Positions 1 to 9,355 of a DNA stretch of 64,000 nt are shown one piece after another (within the stretch, counting starts at the first letter, position 1; every line of letters begins with the position of its first letter). The DNA is from Dactylorhiza incarnata (taxonomy: Eukaryota; Streptophyta; Magnoliopsida; Asparagales; Orchidaceae). The notes under the pieces were generated by a model, which did not search any database, had not been told where the DNA came from, and saw nothing but the letters and a program-made list of their open reading frames with translations. The stretch lies in NCBI GenBank assembly GCA_033032865.1, contig JAWHQI010000165.1, positions 5,959,830 through 6,023,829 on the forward strand, in the 5' to 3' direction. Both the position numbers and the translations under genes were made by a program.

Positions 1-870
1 AACACTCAAGCCTTTATCCCACCATAATGGGGTCGGCTATATGGATCCTTTGTCGCCATTGCGCCCTATCTTTAATCATAGCCTCACTAATGCCTAACTA
101 CATCATATCTTTCCTTATAGTTTCATTCCAAGACTTTTTTGGTCTCCCCTCCCCCGTTTAACATGTCTAGTGACTAAACTCTCACAATGCCTAACAAGTG
201 TCTCTAATGGCCTCCTATATACATGTCTGAACCATCTTAAATGAGCTTCTCACATCTTCTCTACAATTGGCGTCACTCTTGTCTTATCTCTGATACATTC
301 ATTCCTGATTTTATCCAGTCTCGTGTGACCACACATCCACCTAAGCATTCCCATCTCCACAACTCCCATTTTTTGCTCATGTACACCATTCACCGCTCAA
401 CCCTCAGATCCGTAGAGCATTGCTGGCCTAATTGCAGTACGGTAAAACTTGCCTTTAAGTTTTAATGGTACTTTACGATCACATAAGATCCCAGAAGCGC
501 CTCTCCACTTCAACTGCTTGGATTCTATGTATCACATCTTTATCTACACCTCCATCTTTGTTAATTATCGATCCCAGATATTTAAAGCACTCACTGCGGG
601 AAATATCTTCGTCACCTAATTTAATGACGGAGTCATCCGACCTTCTTGCACTACTAAATTTAAGCTCTATATACTTCGTCTTTGTCCTGCTCAACCTAAA
701 CCCTTCTTTTCTAAAGTGTCTCGCAAGATTCAAGTTTCGCGTTTACACCCTCACACGTCTCATCAACCAAAACAATATCATCTGCAAATAATAAACACCA
801 AGGTATTGCTTGTTGGATATGTCCGGTGAGCTCATCTAAAATAAGGGTCTCAAATGTTAAGATGTTGGAA
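1..870 (-). mobile_element. RTE-like LINE, degraded 3' part of the reverse transcriptase
   Basis: The minus strand encodes the palm and C-terminal part of a plant non-LTR reverse transcriptase. The catalytic FADD motif is at 777-788 and is preceded by a residue string like DELTGHIQQ and IPWC. After one frameshift near 720-735 the frame continues as GFRLSRTKTKY and FKYLGSII (479-720). A further frame carries [16 protein letters not shown] and MLRWMCGHTRLDKIRNE (about 260-460) and then ADPIMVG near 35-50, typical of RTE-clade plant LINEs. At least three in-frame stops and two frame changes make it non-functional. The 5' part (endonuclease) is not recognisable; the match fades at about 870. The element may continue past the left edge of the window. 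The family call rests on remembered RTE motifs. Confidence 0.8.
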
Positions 871-1923
871 AAAATACATAAGGAGTATCTCCAAGTCGAC
901 TCACCTGAAGAAGAACATTCACCAAAAAAAATCTCAACAAAGATAGAATCATCATTATCAAGGCGAGTTAGCCAACGATATCATTACAATCGATACGATC
1001 ATATCAAGGGTGAACAAGGGAAGTCTACTAAACATTGTTCACAAACTTCAAATCCCAACGTGTAAATTTCACTTCCGTAAAACGTCATCAACCTCTTATA
1101 AGGTGTCAACTTCACAATACAAATGAATTATGGGAAATTTGTTTATATTGTCGGTGATATATAAGCTTCATTAGTTATAGGGCTTAAGGGGTGTCAAAAA
1201 TCTAGTCGCTATCACTGCTTCTCTCTGTAAGCATATTCTCCATAGTGACGATTTGGGACTGATCATGAGCACAAGTCACACCACCCTATTTAGGTGAACC
1301 AGCCCTATTTTGGTGAACCAATTTTTCGTCTTGTGAGCGATTATGTGTTTCCATTCTTCTACTTTCTTTGTTAGATTAACCGTAACATTAGTTTGTTGAC
1401 TCTGCTTTGTTTGGATTTAAGGAAAGTGGATGAACCTGGAGGAAATTAGATCCCACTAATCTATGTGGTAATTGTGAATCTACAATCATTGATCTAAATG
1501 AAGTAGAACACTAAAAAATTTAAATTCATGCCTGCCTCAACAGCAACTAGACAGATCATATATATCCAGCTCCTCAGAAGATATCAAAAATCCTACATTC
1601 AGCATCTTAGAGTCTCCAAGTAAGATGTGAAGCCCAATCTGCTAAGAGAATGTTACACTTCTAAAAAAATCTCTCGGCAGAACAACCAAGAGAAGCCCCC
1701 ATGGTTATCACATGTACTTCAAACATCAATCTACCAACTCTTCATTTTAGTTCAATCCATAGAAATAAAAACGATGAAGACTAGTTTTGGAAACACACTA
1801 TAACTTTTGGATTGAAGATGACCTAAAATTTCTCGGATAACCATCTTCACGCAGAAAATTAAACCCCACATTAGTAAAATCGTGAAAATACAGGAGAGGT
1901 AGATAAAGATAGAGAGAACGCAC
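871..1923. other. Unassigned sequence, possibly intron 1 of the TMEM18-like gene
   Basis: No coding match is seen on either strand. If the exon at 1924-2064 is real, this stretch and the LINE remnant would lie in its first intron, because no second TMEM18 exon (expected to start with an EPWL-like motif) is visible here on the minus strand. A small direct repeat of 18 bp with one mismatch lies at 1284-1301 and 1303-1320. An ORF at 826-1065 on the plus strand resembles no family I know and overlaps the LINE edge, so I do not call it. Confidence 0.4.
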
Positions 1924-2064
1924 GTTCCAATCTATTGAGTGGAAGAACCCAACGAAGCTGTCCACGGCGGGTCGGAATCCGCTTTTGAGTTCGGAGGACA
2001 CTCTCTCGACGAGATCTGCGACGAGATCTGCGTGCTCCCTTAGCGCCGACTTGAGATCCTCCAT
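1924..2064 (-). CDS. TMEM18: TMEM18-like transmembrane protein, first exon only
   Basis: Translation from the ATG at 2062-2064 gives 47 residues beginning MEDLKSALREHADLVADLVE and ending FVGFFHSIDWN. This matches the N-terminus of plant TMEM18 homologues: an amphipathic stretch with SSELKSG, RPAVDSF and GFFHxIDW, directly before the first membrane helix. The family is a small nuclear-envelope-associated protein of about 160 residues with three or four membrane helices. A GTGCGT donor follows at 1923-1918, so the exon boundary is put after AAC (1924-1926). The remaining exons are not in the window and would lie left of coordinate 1. The open frame continues past the donor, but that part shows no similarity to the family. 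This is the only host gene sequence seen. Known: family motif. Inferred: splice site and intactness; it could be a gene fragment. Confidence 0.7.
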
Positions 2065-2557
2065 CGTTAATTGCTAGCAAGACGAACGACGACGAGATAT
2101 ATGGAAGAGAACAGTAACCGGACGCGCCCTCGCCCCTAAACTAGCCGACAACTCCAACAAGCCGGTGATGCTTTTTCCGTAGTGAATTGGCTCGCTCTGT
2201 TAACAGGAAAAAATTGGAAGTCCGGAAAAAACACCGCAATTTTTGGTAGGTGTACATAAAATCTATACAAATTTAGGGCTTCCTAAAAAAATAGGGTGCT
2301 GATATGGGCAGCCCATTTTTGACTTTAGGCTCATCTAATATCAGCTCATTTTTACCACATTGCAGTCCAATTTGTTATTGGCAGCTCAATTTTTTTTTTA
2401 AAAAATAATTAAAGCACTATATAGAGATCTTTGCATATATTTTTGTACCGTAAAACTTATCATTCTACATATATATAAATTTTTTTTTAAATTTGGCGCC
2501 TTCAAAACACATCATTCCACATTATTATGTGTGACACTCTGCAAAAAAAAAGATTAA
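2065..2557. other. Presumed 5' UTR/promoter of the TMEM18-like gene and AT-rich spacer
   Basis: 2065-2110 is a GA- and CGA-rich leader-like stretch just upstream of the minus-strand ATG. No convincing TATA box is seen at the expected distance. 2230-2550 is AT-rich with runs of A and T and has no coding potential. No RNA gene is visible. Confidence 0.35.
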
Positions 2558-2676
2558 GGCTCCGTTTGGGGGGACTTATTTTCACCGGTCAAACGGTTAC
2601 GACCGCATGAACCGGACCTTAATTAAGGTCCAGTTCACCACTTGACCGGTGAAAATAAGTCCCCTCAAACGGAGCC
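2558..2676. mobile_element. Tourist-like (PIF/Harbinger) MITE, 119 bp
   Basis: The element begins GGCTCCGTTTGG and ends CAAACGGAGCC. The terminal inverted repeats extend about 36 bp with few mismatches and the whole element can fold back on itself; an inner palindrome is centred on TTAATTAA near 2621. It is flanked by a perfect TAA duplication (2555-2557 and 2677-2679), the target preference of PIF/Harbinger elements. It has no coding capacity. Confidence 0.85.
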
Positions 2677-3114
2677 TAAATGATGTTTTATGTTTAATAA
2701 TTGAACTAAAGGCTCTATAATTTAGAGATATTTATTATTACCTGATAGTATCAATAGATAGTGCAACACTGCTTGTTGTACAACCTCGTGTTCACCGAGG
2801 GGTAAATTGAGGCTCGGGCATATGCGACGCGAGCGAGGGCTCGCCGCCTCGCGACGAGCGGGTCGCGAGGGCGGGGCGAGCAAGGCCCCCCTTATTGTGA
2901 GGAGCGGAATGCGAGAACGAGGCTAGTGGGCGCTCGCCGCTTCGGGGTGCGCTTAGCAATGGCTAGGCGAGCCGGGCTCGCCGCTCTGCATCGAGCGACT
3001 CAGACTAGTAGAGGGGGCGAGCGCAATCCTCGTTCATCAAGCACTCGTTCGCCCAGGAGTTCGGATGCACGGGCCGCCAGGCGAATGAGGGGTGGGACCC
3101 CACTCGCCCGGGAG

Positions 3115-3501
3115 CAGGGGCGGATCCAGAGTGGGGCCCGAGGGACCTGGCACCCCCATTATTTTTCAAAATTGTTAGTGGATTTGGATTTCTCTCGTCA
3201 AGGCGATGAATTTTGACTATACATCAAAAACGGTGGCCAGATGAGGGAGAAACAGCTCTGATAGGATGGAAACGTTCTCACGTCATGTAACTAGTTTGTT
3301 TTGTGACAAATATTGGCTATTCGCGGATCAAATTTGGCTATTCGCGGACCAAATTTGGCTATTCGCAGACCATGTTCAGCTATGTGCACCCCCAAAATTA
3401 ATTTCCAACATGTGACCCACGACCCTCCTACTCACCCTGCTAGCATTGTGTTAAGAAATTTTTTGTGCACCCCCATTTATAATTTTCTAGATCCGCCACT
3501 G
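3115..3501. mobile_element. hAT-like non-autonomous DNA transposon, 387 bp
   Basis: Terminal inverted repeats CAGGGGCGGATCCAG (left) and the complement of CTAGATCCGCCACTG (right) match at most positions. The 8-bp flanks CCCGGGAG (3107-3114) and CCCGTGAG (3502-3509) differ at one position, as expected of an old hAT target duplication. The interior holds a short tandem repeat (about 3313-3372) with three copies of a unit containing GGCTATTCGCGGACC. There is no transposase. Confidence 0.75.
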
Positions 3502-3771
3502 CCCGTGAGGCCAGCGATCTGGCAAGTGGTGCCTTCACGGACCACTCTCCTAGTAAGATCTCGAGAACCCAATGCATGGGAAGTCTGGCGAGTTGTGCCT
3601 TCACGGACTACTCGCCTAGTGGGGTCTAGAGGTGAACTTACTTAGATACCCTTTGAGGGCTGCCAATAGCCCTTCAGAACAGCGGAGTTTGGTTGTTAGC
3701 AGACCAGTTTGGGATGCGTTTAGCAAAACCAAAAGGCGAAGTTACGCTATTAGTAGACTAGTAGAGAAAAA

Positions 3772-3781
3772 CTATATATAG
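3772..3781 (+). promoter_or_regulatory. Candidate TATA box of the Tat element
   Basis: CTATATATAG lies in otherwise mixed sequence about 0.7 kb before gag, the expected place for the promoter of the 5' LTR. Transcription from here would run plus-strand into gag. Confidence 0.5.
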
Positions 3782-4269
3782 ACCCTGAAGGGAACTTTTG
3801 GAGGGATCCCAGTTTTTGGCTTCTTCATCCTTAGGACATCTTTGGTTAGCTCCTCAGGCTCTCCAAGGTGTCCAACTTCAGCTTTGACTTGGGAGGGGAA
3901 GCGCTCTAAGATCTTCCGGGTGTGTGGTGGGACCTCCACGCTGCAGCTAAGGGTCGGAGTTTAGTTCTAAATCTTCGGTCAAGTTCTTCTGCGGGATCAG
4001 TAAGTATTAGATGCCCTCTCTTAGGGGTCCGAACTCCTCAAGGGACCGGTTAACGGTTTCAACATTTTTGGTGTGGTGAGCATGGATAGCAGCTATTACA
4101 AGAAAGTCACAAGGAGGTAACATAGCTGGAGAGGATGAGCAAGGCGCCGGCTATGGTGGCTCGCCGCTATCCGGCTCGCCGACGATAGTAGGGATGCTGG
4201 CAGACTTCCTAAGGGAGGTAATAGAGATGATCAACCTCGCCTACGCCGCGGCGCGAGGCGAATTCTCAA

Positions 4270-4295
4270 CCCCCCCCCCCCCCCCCCCCCCCCCC
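4270..4295. repeat. Poly-C tract, 26 bp
   Basis: An uninterrupted run of about 26 C lies in the leader before gag. Such tracts are prone to sequencing and assembly error, so its length should not be trusted. It is the cause of long polyglycine open frames on the minus strand. Confidence 0.9.
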
Positions 4296-4469
4296 GGCCC
4301 AGGTCGTCCCGCCGTTGGGGGTAGGTGAGAATGCCCTGGGGCAGAAGCCCGACAAAGAGCAGGTCAGCGAGACATCGGGGCGAGATCTCACCGGGCGAGA
4401 GTTGTTCCCCAGCCCGGCGAGTACGAGCCCGGTCGGGGAGCTCGTGGAGCAGGCGAGAGAGGCGAGTGG

Positions 4470-5315
4470 AGAAAGCCCATTCTTCTAGCTGGTGCTTTCC
4501 GCACCAGTCCCGGAGGAGTTCAGGGAGCCGGATATAGTCTACTACATCGGCAAGAATGACCCCGTCCAACACCTGCAATGGTTCGAGGACACGGTCTCCA
4601 TCCGGCCTATGTCAGATGCTTTCAAATGCTGAACTCTTTGCCATCACCTTGAAGGAGAAGGCGCAGAACTGGTTTCACCAGCTCCCCGCGGGGTCGATCT
4701 ATACGTTCGAGGATCTGTGTAGAGTTTCCAGCTGCGCTTCTCAATGTCGAAGAAGAGGAAGAAAGATGCTGAGGCACTCTTCAAGATCCACCAGGGACCG
4801 GGGGAGTCGCTGGCCCACTACGTGGATAGGTTCCAGGAGGAGGTCCTGCTTGTCAAGGAGGTGTCTGGGTTCACCCTCCAACTTGCCTTCACGGTGGGGC
4901 TGCGAGAAGGGTTCTTCAAGATGAATCTGAAGCGGAATGTCTCACTGTCCTTCAAAGAGATGATGGAGAGGGAGGCAGAGGAGATCGAGGGAGAAGCGAC
5001 CAACCCGGAGTTCGCGAGAAGGCTGGCGAAGCTGAGTGAATTGGAGGTCCGGCAGCAGGAAGTCAGGAGACCCACTGACCCACCCAGGGTGGAGACAGGG
5101 CCCGAGGCCACTCCCTCCCCACCTCAACAAGCCATGGCGATCGGCCGAGCAAGTGGAAGGAGAGTAAGAGCAGGAGGAGCAGGAGCAAGGAGGAGGAATC
5201 GAGCCACGGAGGCCGGGGGAAGGGGCGACGTTTCCATATTGTGACTTCCATCAGGAGGAGGTTCACGCAACAGCCACCTTCCCGGAGTTCTTGGAGATCA
5301 GGAGGGCGAGAGGCC
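4470..5315 (+). pseudogene. Tat gag polyprotein, frameshifted
   Basis: The plus strand encodes the conserved retrotransposon gag core (Retrotrans_gag type): NDPVQHLQWFEDTVS with PMSDAFKC (4555-4630), LKEKAQNWFHQLPAGS (4651-4700), then QLRFSM, FKIHQGPGESLAHYVDRF (4780-4835) and GLREGFFKMNL. It packages element RNA in the virus-like particle. Reading needs three frames, with changes near 4630 and 4735, so it is broken. The C-terminal part has YCDFHQ (about 5237-5252), a remnant of the Tat gag tail. The frame is cut at 5320 by Copia A and the linker continues at 15658. The lineage is judged from motif order. Confidence 0.75.
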
Positions 5316-5467
5316 CTGAGTGTTGGACATATGTATCACATCCCATTGTTTGAGAACAACAAATCCCATATTGTATTTGATATTGCTTGTAGTGTGTTTA
5401 TAGTGTGCGGGAACTATAGGTGCAATACTCCACAGGTATAAAGCAGCTTGGAACAATCTTTTGAAAG

Positions 5468-5800
5468 GAGCAGCACTAACGCCAGCGCTATCGCTAACGC
5501 CAGCACTAACGCCAGCACTATCGCTAACGCCAGGCGCTAGCTCAGTTGGTTCTGTCTCAGCGGTTAGCCTCGACTCAGCGGTTTCCTTAGCGCTACCGCC
5601 TGGCGCTATCTCGAGTTCGTACACAGCGCCACGCCTTCAACGGTTCCGCAACCGCTCAACACGATCGCTACCGCCAGCGCTATCAGCTACCGCAGGCGCT
5701 ATCTCAAGTTCGTGCACAGAGCCACGCAGCCGACGGTTCCGCAACCGCTCAACACGACCGCTACCGCAGGCGCTATCAGCTACCGCAGGCGCTAGCATTA
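5468..5800 (+). promoter_or_regulatory. U3 cluster of GCTAACGCC/GCGCTA inverted repeats
   Basis: The segment directly upstream of the TATA box consists of repeated short CpG palindromes and half-sites such as GCTAACGCCAGCGCTATC, GGCGCTAGC and TTAGCGCTACC, more than ten in 330 bp, with a longer internal duplication around TTCCGCAACCGCTCAACACG. The 3' LTR has the same cluster at 14549-14897. A role as enhancer is inferred only. Confidence 0.6.
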
Positions 5801-5804
5801 AGAT

Positions 5805-5812
5805 CTATAAAA
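5805..5812 (+). promoter_or_regulatory. TATA box of the Copia A 5' LTR
   Basis: CTATAAAA follows the U3 cluster by about 5 bp; the same box is at 14904-14911 in the 3' LTR. Transcription would start about 30 bp downstream. Confidence 0.75.
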
Positions 5813-6556
5813 CGATGTGTTCTCTCTCGTTTTGGGTTAGAACTTCCAGAGACATTACTTGTGCCCAAACTCTCGTGCTGCTACTCTGCCGAAACATCAT
5901 CTCCCACTCAAAGCCAAAGAAGAAATTCTGGAAAAGGAAGCCATCCCGCTGCATCCGAAGAACGATCGCTTCAACCTCGCTTGTGCTTCAGCGATCCTTC
6001 ATCCTCATCTCCAGAAATCTCAAGAGGGAGTTTGCTTGTTATTTACTTCACTTCTTTATTTGTATCTTGTAGTGAAATCGCCTTGTTTTTGGCGACTAGG
6101 TCCTTGCGCGGCTTAGGGGGAATTCGCCGCGTGAGTTGGCGACTAGGTCTAGGGGATTAGATCTAGGGGGTGCTCGAGGCCATATCCGAGTTTGGGTTGG
6201 CTAGAGCGGCTTGAGGCTTTATCCAGGGAAGGATAGGCTAAAGACAACCGGTTTGTGGGGATACAAGTCAGTATAGAAAAGGAAAAGAAATTCACTTTTG
6301 TACGCCTCCGATTTCTAGCGATATTGAAATCAAATTTTGTAAACACCCTTTTTATATAATGCAATCATGATTATATTTGTGTTTATTTGATTTCTCTCAA
6401 TTGGCGTAAAATTTCATTATTGTAAAATTGTTATTACTAAATTGTCATCTAATTTCCTATTAATCAAAAACATCTTAGTAATTATCTAGAAAATTATAAA
6501 ATGAATTTTATTCCCTTATTCACCCCCCCTCTAAGGGCGTCGTAAGATCCAACAAG

Positions 6557-6572
6557 TGGTATCAGAGGCAGG
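6557..6572 (+). other. Primer binding site of Copia A
   Basis: TGGTATCAGAGGCAGG begins two bases after the LTR end. It matches the usual plant site complementary to the 3' end of initiator Met-tRNA (TGGTATCAGAGC) apart from one inserted G. Confidence 0.9.
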
Positions 6573-7706
6573 TTATTCCAAACGGTTTAAAAACCAGGAA
6601 TAATGGCGTCTTATGATCTCGCTTTTTCCGAGGGTCGGGGAATTAGTAGACCTCCACTATTTACTGGGTCGAATTATAATTATTGGAAAAATAGGATGCG
6701 TTGTTTTCTAATGACCCTAGATATTGAGGTTTGGAACATGGTAGAAAAGAATACACTCCTCCTACATTTGTAGTTGGAGAAGTTATGTTAGAAAAACCCA
6801 AAGATAAATGAGACGATCGGGATAAACTCAAATGTAAAAATAACGCAAAAGCCATGAATGCTCTATTTTGTGCGTTGGATAGAAATGAATTTAATAGAAT
6901 TTCTGCATGTACTACTGCTTATGAAATTTGGAATCATTTGGAAGTTACTCATGAAGGTACATCGCATGTTATAGATTCCAAGCTTTTTCAACTAGAGTCA
7001 GAATATGAAAAATTCCAAATGGATGAAAGCGAAGATGTTGATGGTATGTACACGCGCTTCACCAAGATCGTCAACACCTCTAAAGCTCTTGGAAAGACTT
7101 TCTCAAATGGTGACTTGGTCCGTAAGATCCTTCGTTCTCTTCCTCCAAAATTCAACCCGAAGGTGACGGCTATTTCGGAGTCGCACAACTTAAGGACGCT
7201 CCAAGTTGAGAGCCTCATTGGAAATCTCAAAACCCATGAGGTAGAACTCAAAATCCAACATGATGAATACAACAAGGAGCCAAAGAAGAAGGCGTTGGCA
7301 TTAAAGTTAAAGAAGGAGTGCCAAGAGGATGAGGATGAAGATGAAGAAAGTCTTTTGGTGAAGAACTTCCGAAAGTTCATGCGCAATCCGAAAAGGAGAA
7401 ACACCTTTCGAAAATATTTCCAAAAGGGTGAAAGATGGAAATGGTCATCTTCAAAGAAAGAAAAAGAGAGCGGCAATGAAGAAGAGAGACCTCCACCGGA
7501 ATGCTATCATTGTAGGAAGATGGGGCACATTCGGAGCCAGTGCCCAAAGTTCTTGAAGGAGAAGAAAGAAAAATGGCACAAAGGGAAGGAGAAGAAGAAA
7601 GTACTAAAAGCTAGAACATGGGATGACTCTTCCTCCTCCTCCTCCGAAAAATCAAGTGGATCTTCATCAAGCGAAGATGAGGAAGCAAACATGTGCCTCA
7701 TGGGAC

Positions 7707-8509
7707 TTGAGCTCTGTTTGGCGCGGCTGTAGCGACTGAAGAAGCAGTGGTGGAATAATCAGCTGTTTTGCAAAGTGGTGACAAAATCTGTGAATCTGTT
7801 TGGAAGAACAGTTGTTGCAGTGTTGTTTCAAACGGAGAAGATGTTAAGCAGCTGTGCGTATTGAATATCATTTTTTTAAAATTAGAGATAAACAACAAAA
7901 TAAAATATTAAGCGCTTTGATATTCTATTATAAAATAAAATACACTAATTAATAGGTTTTTCTCAAACAAAACTCGTATAAGTGTGATCCGCCTCGAACA
8001 TGCACCAACGTTTTCGATCATCGAACGTCAACTGCATAGTAAGAGTAATGTAATTAATCAATTTTATAATTTTTGTATCGAACGTCAACAGAGTTTCATA
8101 GGGTTTTGTTTTTTTATTAAGCACTTTGTATTGAAAAATAATGTTAATAAAATTTTATCATAAATACTTTATATTATACATTATATAATAAAAAGTAATA
8201 TTTTCTAATTAATATTTATTAATATAATATAATTTAAGTACACCAAATAATTATATTAATAAAACTATTTCAATAAAAAATTGTTTTTATAATATATTAA
8301 AAATAACTATATATTTAAAAAAATTAAAAAATAAGGAAAAATAACCCACGTTTCTCCAGCCGTGGGTTTCCGCCCGCGACTAGATTATTGCGGTCCCCCG
8401 CCAAAAATTGTGGGGGACCGCAATAATCTAAAATGCAAAATTTTTTGTTTGGCGCGACGTTTTAAATTTTAGCGGTCCCCCACTCTAAAAACGCCGCGCC
8501 AAACAAAGT
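7707..8509. mobile_element. Non-autonomous DNA transposon in Copia A gag, about 0.8 kb
   Basis: The closely related gag of Copia B (around 44930-44950) is continuous where Copia A has an extra 0.8 kb. The insert has inverted ends CTGTTTGGCGCGGC (left) and GCCGCGCCAAACAAAG (right). The middle is AT-rich, with no transposase. The target duplication is unclear (CTT against ATT, perhaps 3 bp). The GTTTGG-type ends recall PIF/Harbinger elements, but the superfamily is uncertain. The right quarter has nested hairpins (8345-8366, 8381-8430) and an internal second copy of the terminal repeat (8437-8456), so it may be compound. Limits are good to a few bases. Confidence 0.7.
8381..8430. repeat. Perfect 19-bp hairpin
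   Basis: The arm at 8381-8399 (TAGATTATTGCGGTCCCCC) is the exact reverse complement of 8412-8430, with a 12-base loop. A smaller stem CCCACG/CGTGGG lies at 8345-8366. Transcription across it would give a stable stem-loop. Confidence 0.9.
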
Positions 8510-9352
8510 ATTGGAAACGACGGCGACGACACCAGTGTTCCTAGTGACACTGAGGTAACTCCTCCCACTTATGATGAATTGTTTAATGAATTTCTTGAAA
8601 CTTGCAAAATTTTTGATAAAAATATGAAAGATAGTATTTTATTAAATCGTGAAAATGAATCTCTTATTAAAGAAAATCAAAAACTTTCCAAAAAGATAAT
8701 TGTTTTAGAAAAGAGAAAGGTTTCTTGCCAAGAATGTGATCACTCCACTAAATTGGCAAAATATATAGAAGAGTCACTTTCTAAAACCCTCTCTCATGCC
8801 AAAAGTCTTACAAAAGAAAAGGGGGAATTAGAATGGAAATTAGAAGTCTCTCTTTTGCAAATCAAAAATAATAAAAAGAGTTTTGAAAATAGGTGTGTCA
8901 TGCTTGTGAAAGAAAACTTTTCACTTAAAGCACAAGTACATGATCTCACCATGGCCATTAAAAAATTTGGATTAGGCCAAAAATCACTGGACATGATTTT
9001 AGGGAACCAGTGTCATGGTTCTGGAAAGTTTGGGCTCGGATATCGAGGTGAGGGCTACCACCCGACGCTAGCCACTAATGCCGGCGCTAACACCTCATAC
9101 CAGAAACCTGAAATTTCTTTTTCAAAATGCTTTTCTTCTGTAAATCAAATTTATTCCAGCAAGAAAATATTCCAGAAAAGGGTCTCAACCCCCTTTATTT
9201 AGTGTGCAAACTGTTATAGTTTAGGTCACACATCTAGTTCTTGCAGGAAAATAAAACGAAATACTTTAAAGCAAATCTGGGTACCTAAGGCTTCCACTTA
9301 TTCTATGGGTGGTTCCACTTGGGTATCCGGATCTTTACTCTCATCTTCTTTC

Positions 9353-9355
9353 TAG
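9353..9355 (+). other. In-frame UAG between Copia A gag and pol
   Basis: TAG separates the gag frame (ending SSF) from the pol frame (beginning MCMQAKDNED) with no change of frame. The same TTC TAG ATG TGC context is present in Copia B (stop at 44096-44098, minus). A leaky stop, or reinitiation at the ATG directly after it, would set the gag:pol ratio. Confidence 0.6.

Larger units (their letters stand above)
2780..4100 (+). other. Probable Tat 5' LTR and leader region
   Basis: The stretch is rich in GCGAG and CTCGCC words, also seen at 57100-60370 in the same element, and has no coding match. It contains a strong TATA box at 3772-3781 and is interrupted by the hAT-like element at 3115-3501. 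I could not place the exact LTR ends or the primer binding site. Confidence 0.4.
5321..6554 (+). repeat. 5' LTR of Copia A
   Basis: It starts TGTTGGACAT and ends AAGATCCAACA, with the short inverted termini TGTTGG/CCAACA. U3 holds the palindrome cluster at 5468-5800 and a TATA box at 5805-5812. It is 1234 bp against 1249 bp for the 3' copy; part of the difference is an extra copy of the GCGCTA-type unit in the 3' LTR. Confidence 0.95.
6603..9355 (+). pseudogene. Copia A gag, broken by frameshift, stops and a DNA transposon
   Basis: The start ATG at 6603 begins MASYDLAFSEGRG, with LFTGSNYNYWKNRMRCFL, a gag N-terminus. A frameshift near 6750 and a TGG-to-TGA stop near 6809 follow. 6854-7700 is open: UBN2-type gag core (MNALFCALDRNEFNRIS, DGMYTRFTKIV, LVRKILRSLPPKF), acidic and lysine-rich stretches, and a CCHC knuckle CYHCRKMGHIRSQC at about 7501-7542. 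An 0.8-kb DNA transposon splits the frame at 7707-8509. The rest (8579-9355) is a long coiled coil (ENESLIKENQKLSKK onward), then a second knuckle CANCYSLGHTSSSC (9203-9244) just after a TAG stop at 9200-9202. Gag ends at TAG 9353-9355, in frame with pol. Role: particle protein. Confidence 0.85.

Noticed and set aside
826..1065. Small plus-strand ORF of 79 codons
   Set aside because: It overlaps the LINE edge, has no recognisable family and no promoter evidence.
4231..4578. Minus-strand open frame with a polyglycine run
   Set aside because: It is an antisense shadow of the Tat leader/gag and owes its length to the poly-C tract.
5461..6072. 203-codon open frame in the Copia A LTR, and its counterpart at 14542-15093
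   Set aside because: It lies in U3/R of an LTR and comes from GCTAACGCC repeats (Ala/Leu/Thr/Pro-rich); no domain, and it crosses the TATA box.
6988..7476. 162-codon minus-strand open frame opposite Copia A gag
   Set aside because: It is the complement of lysine- and glutamate-rich gag (Phe/Ser-rich product) with no family.
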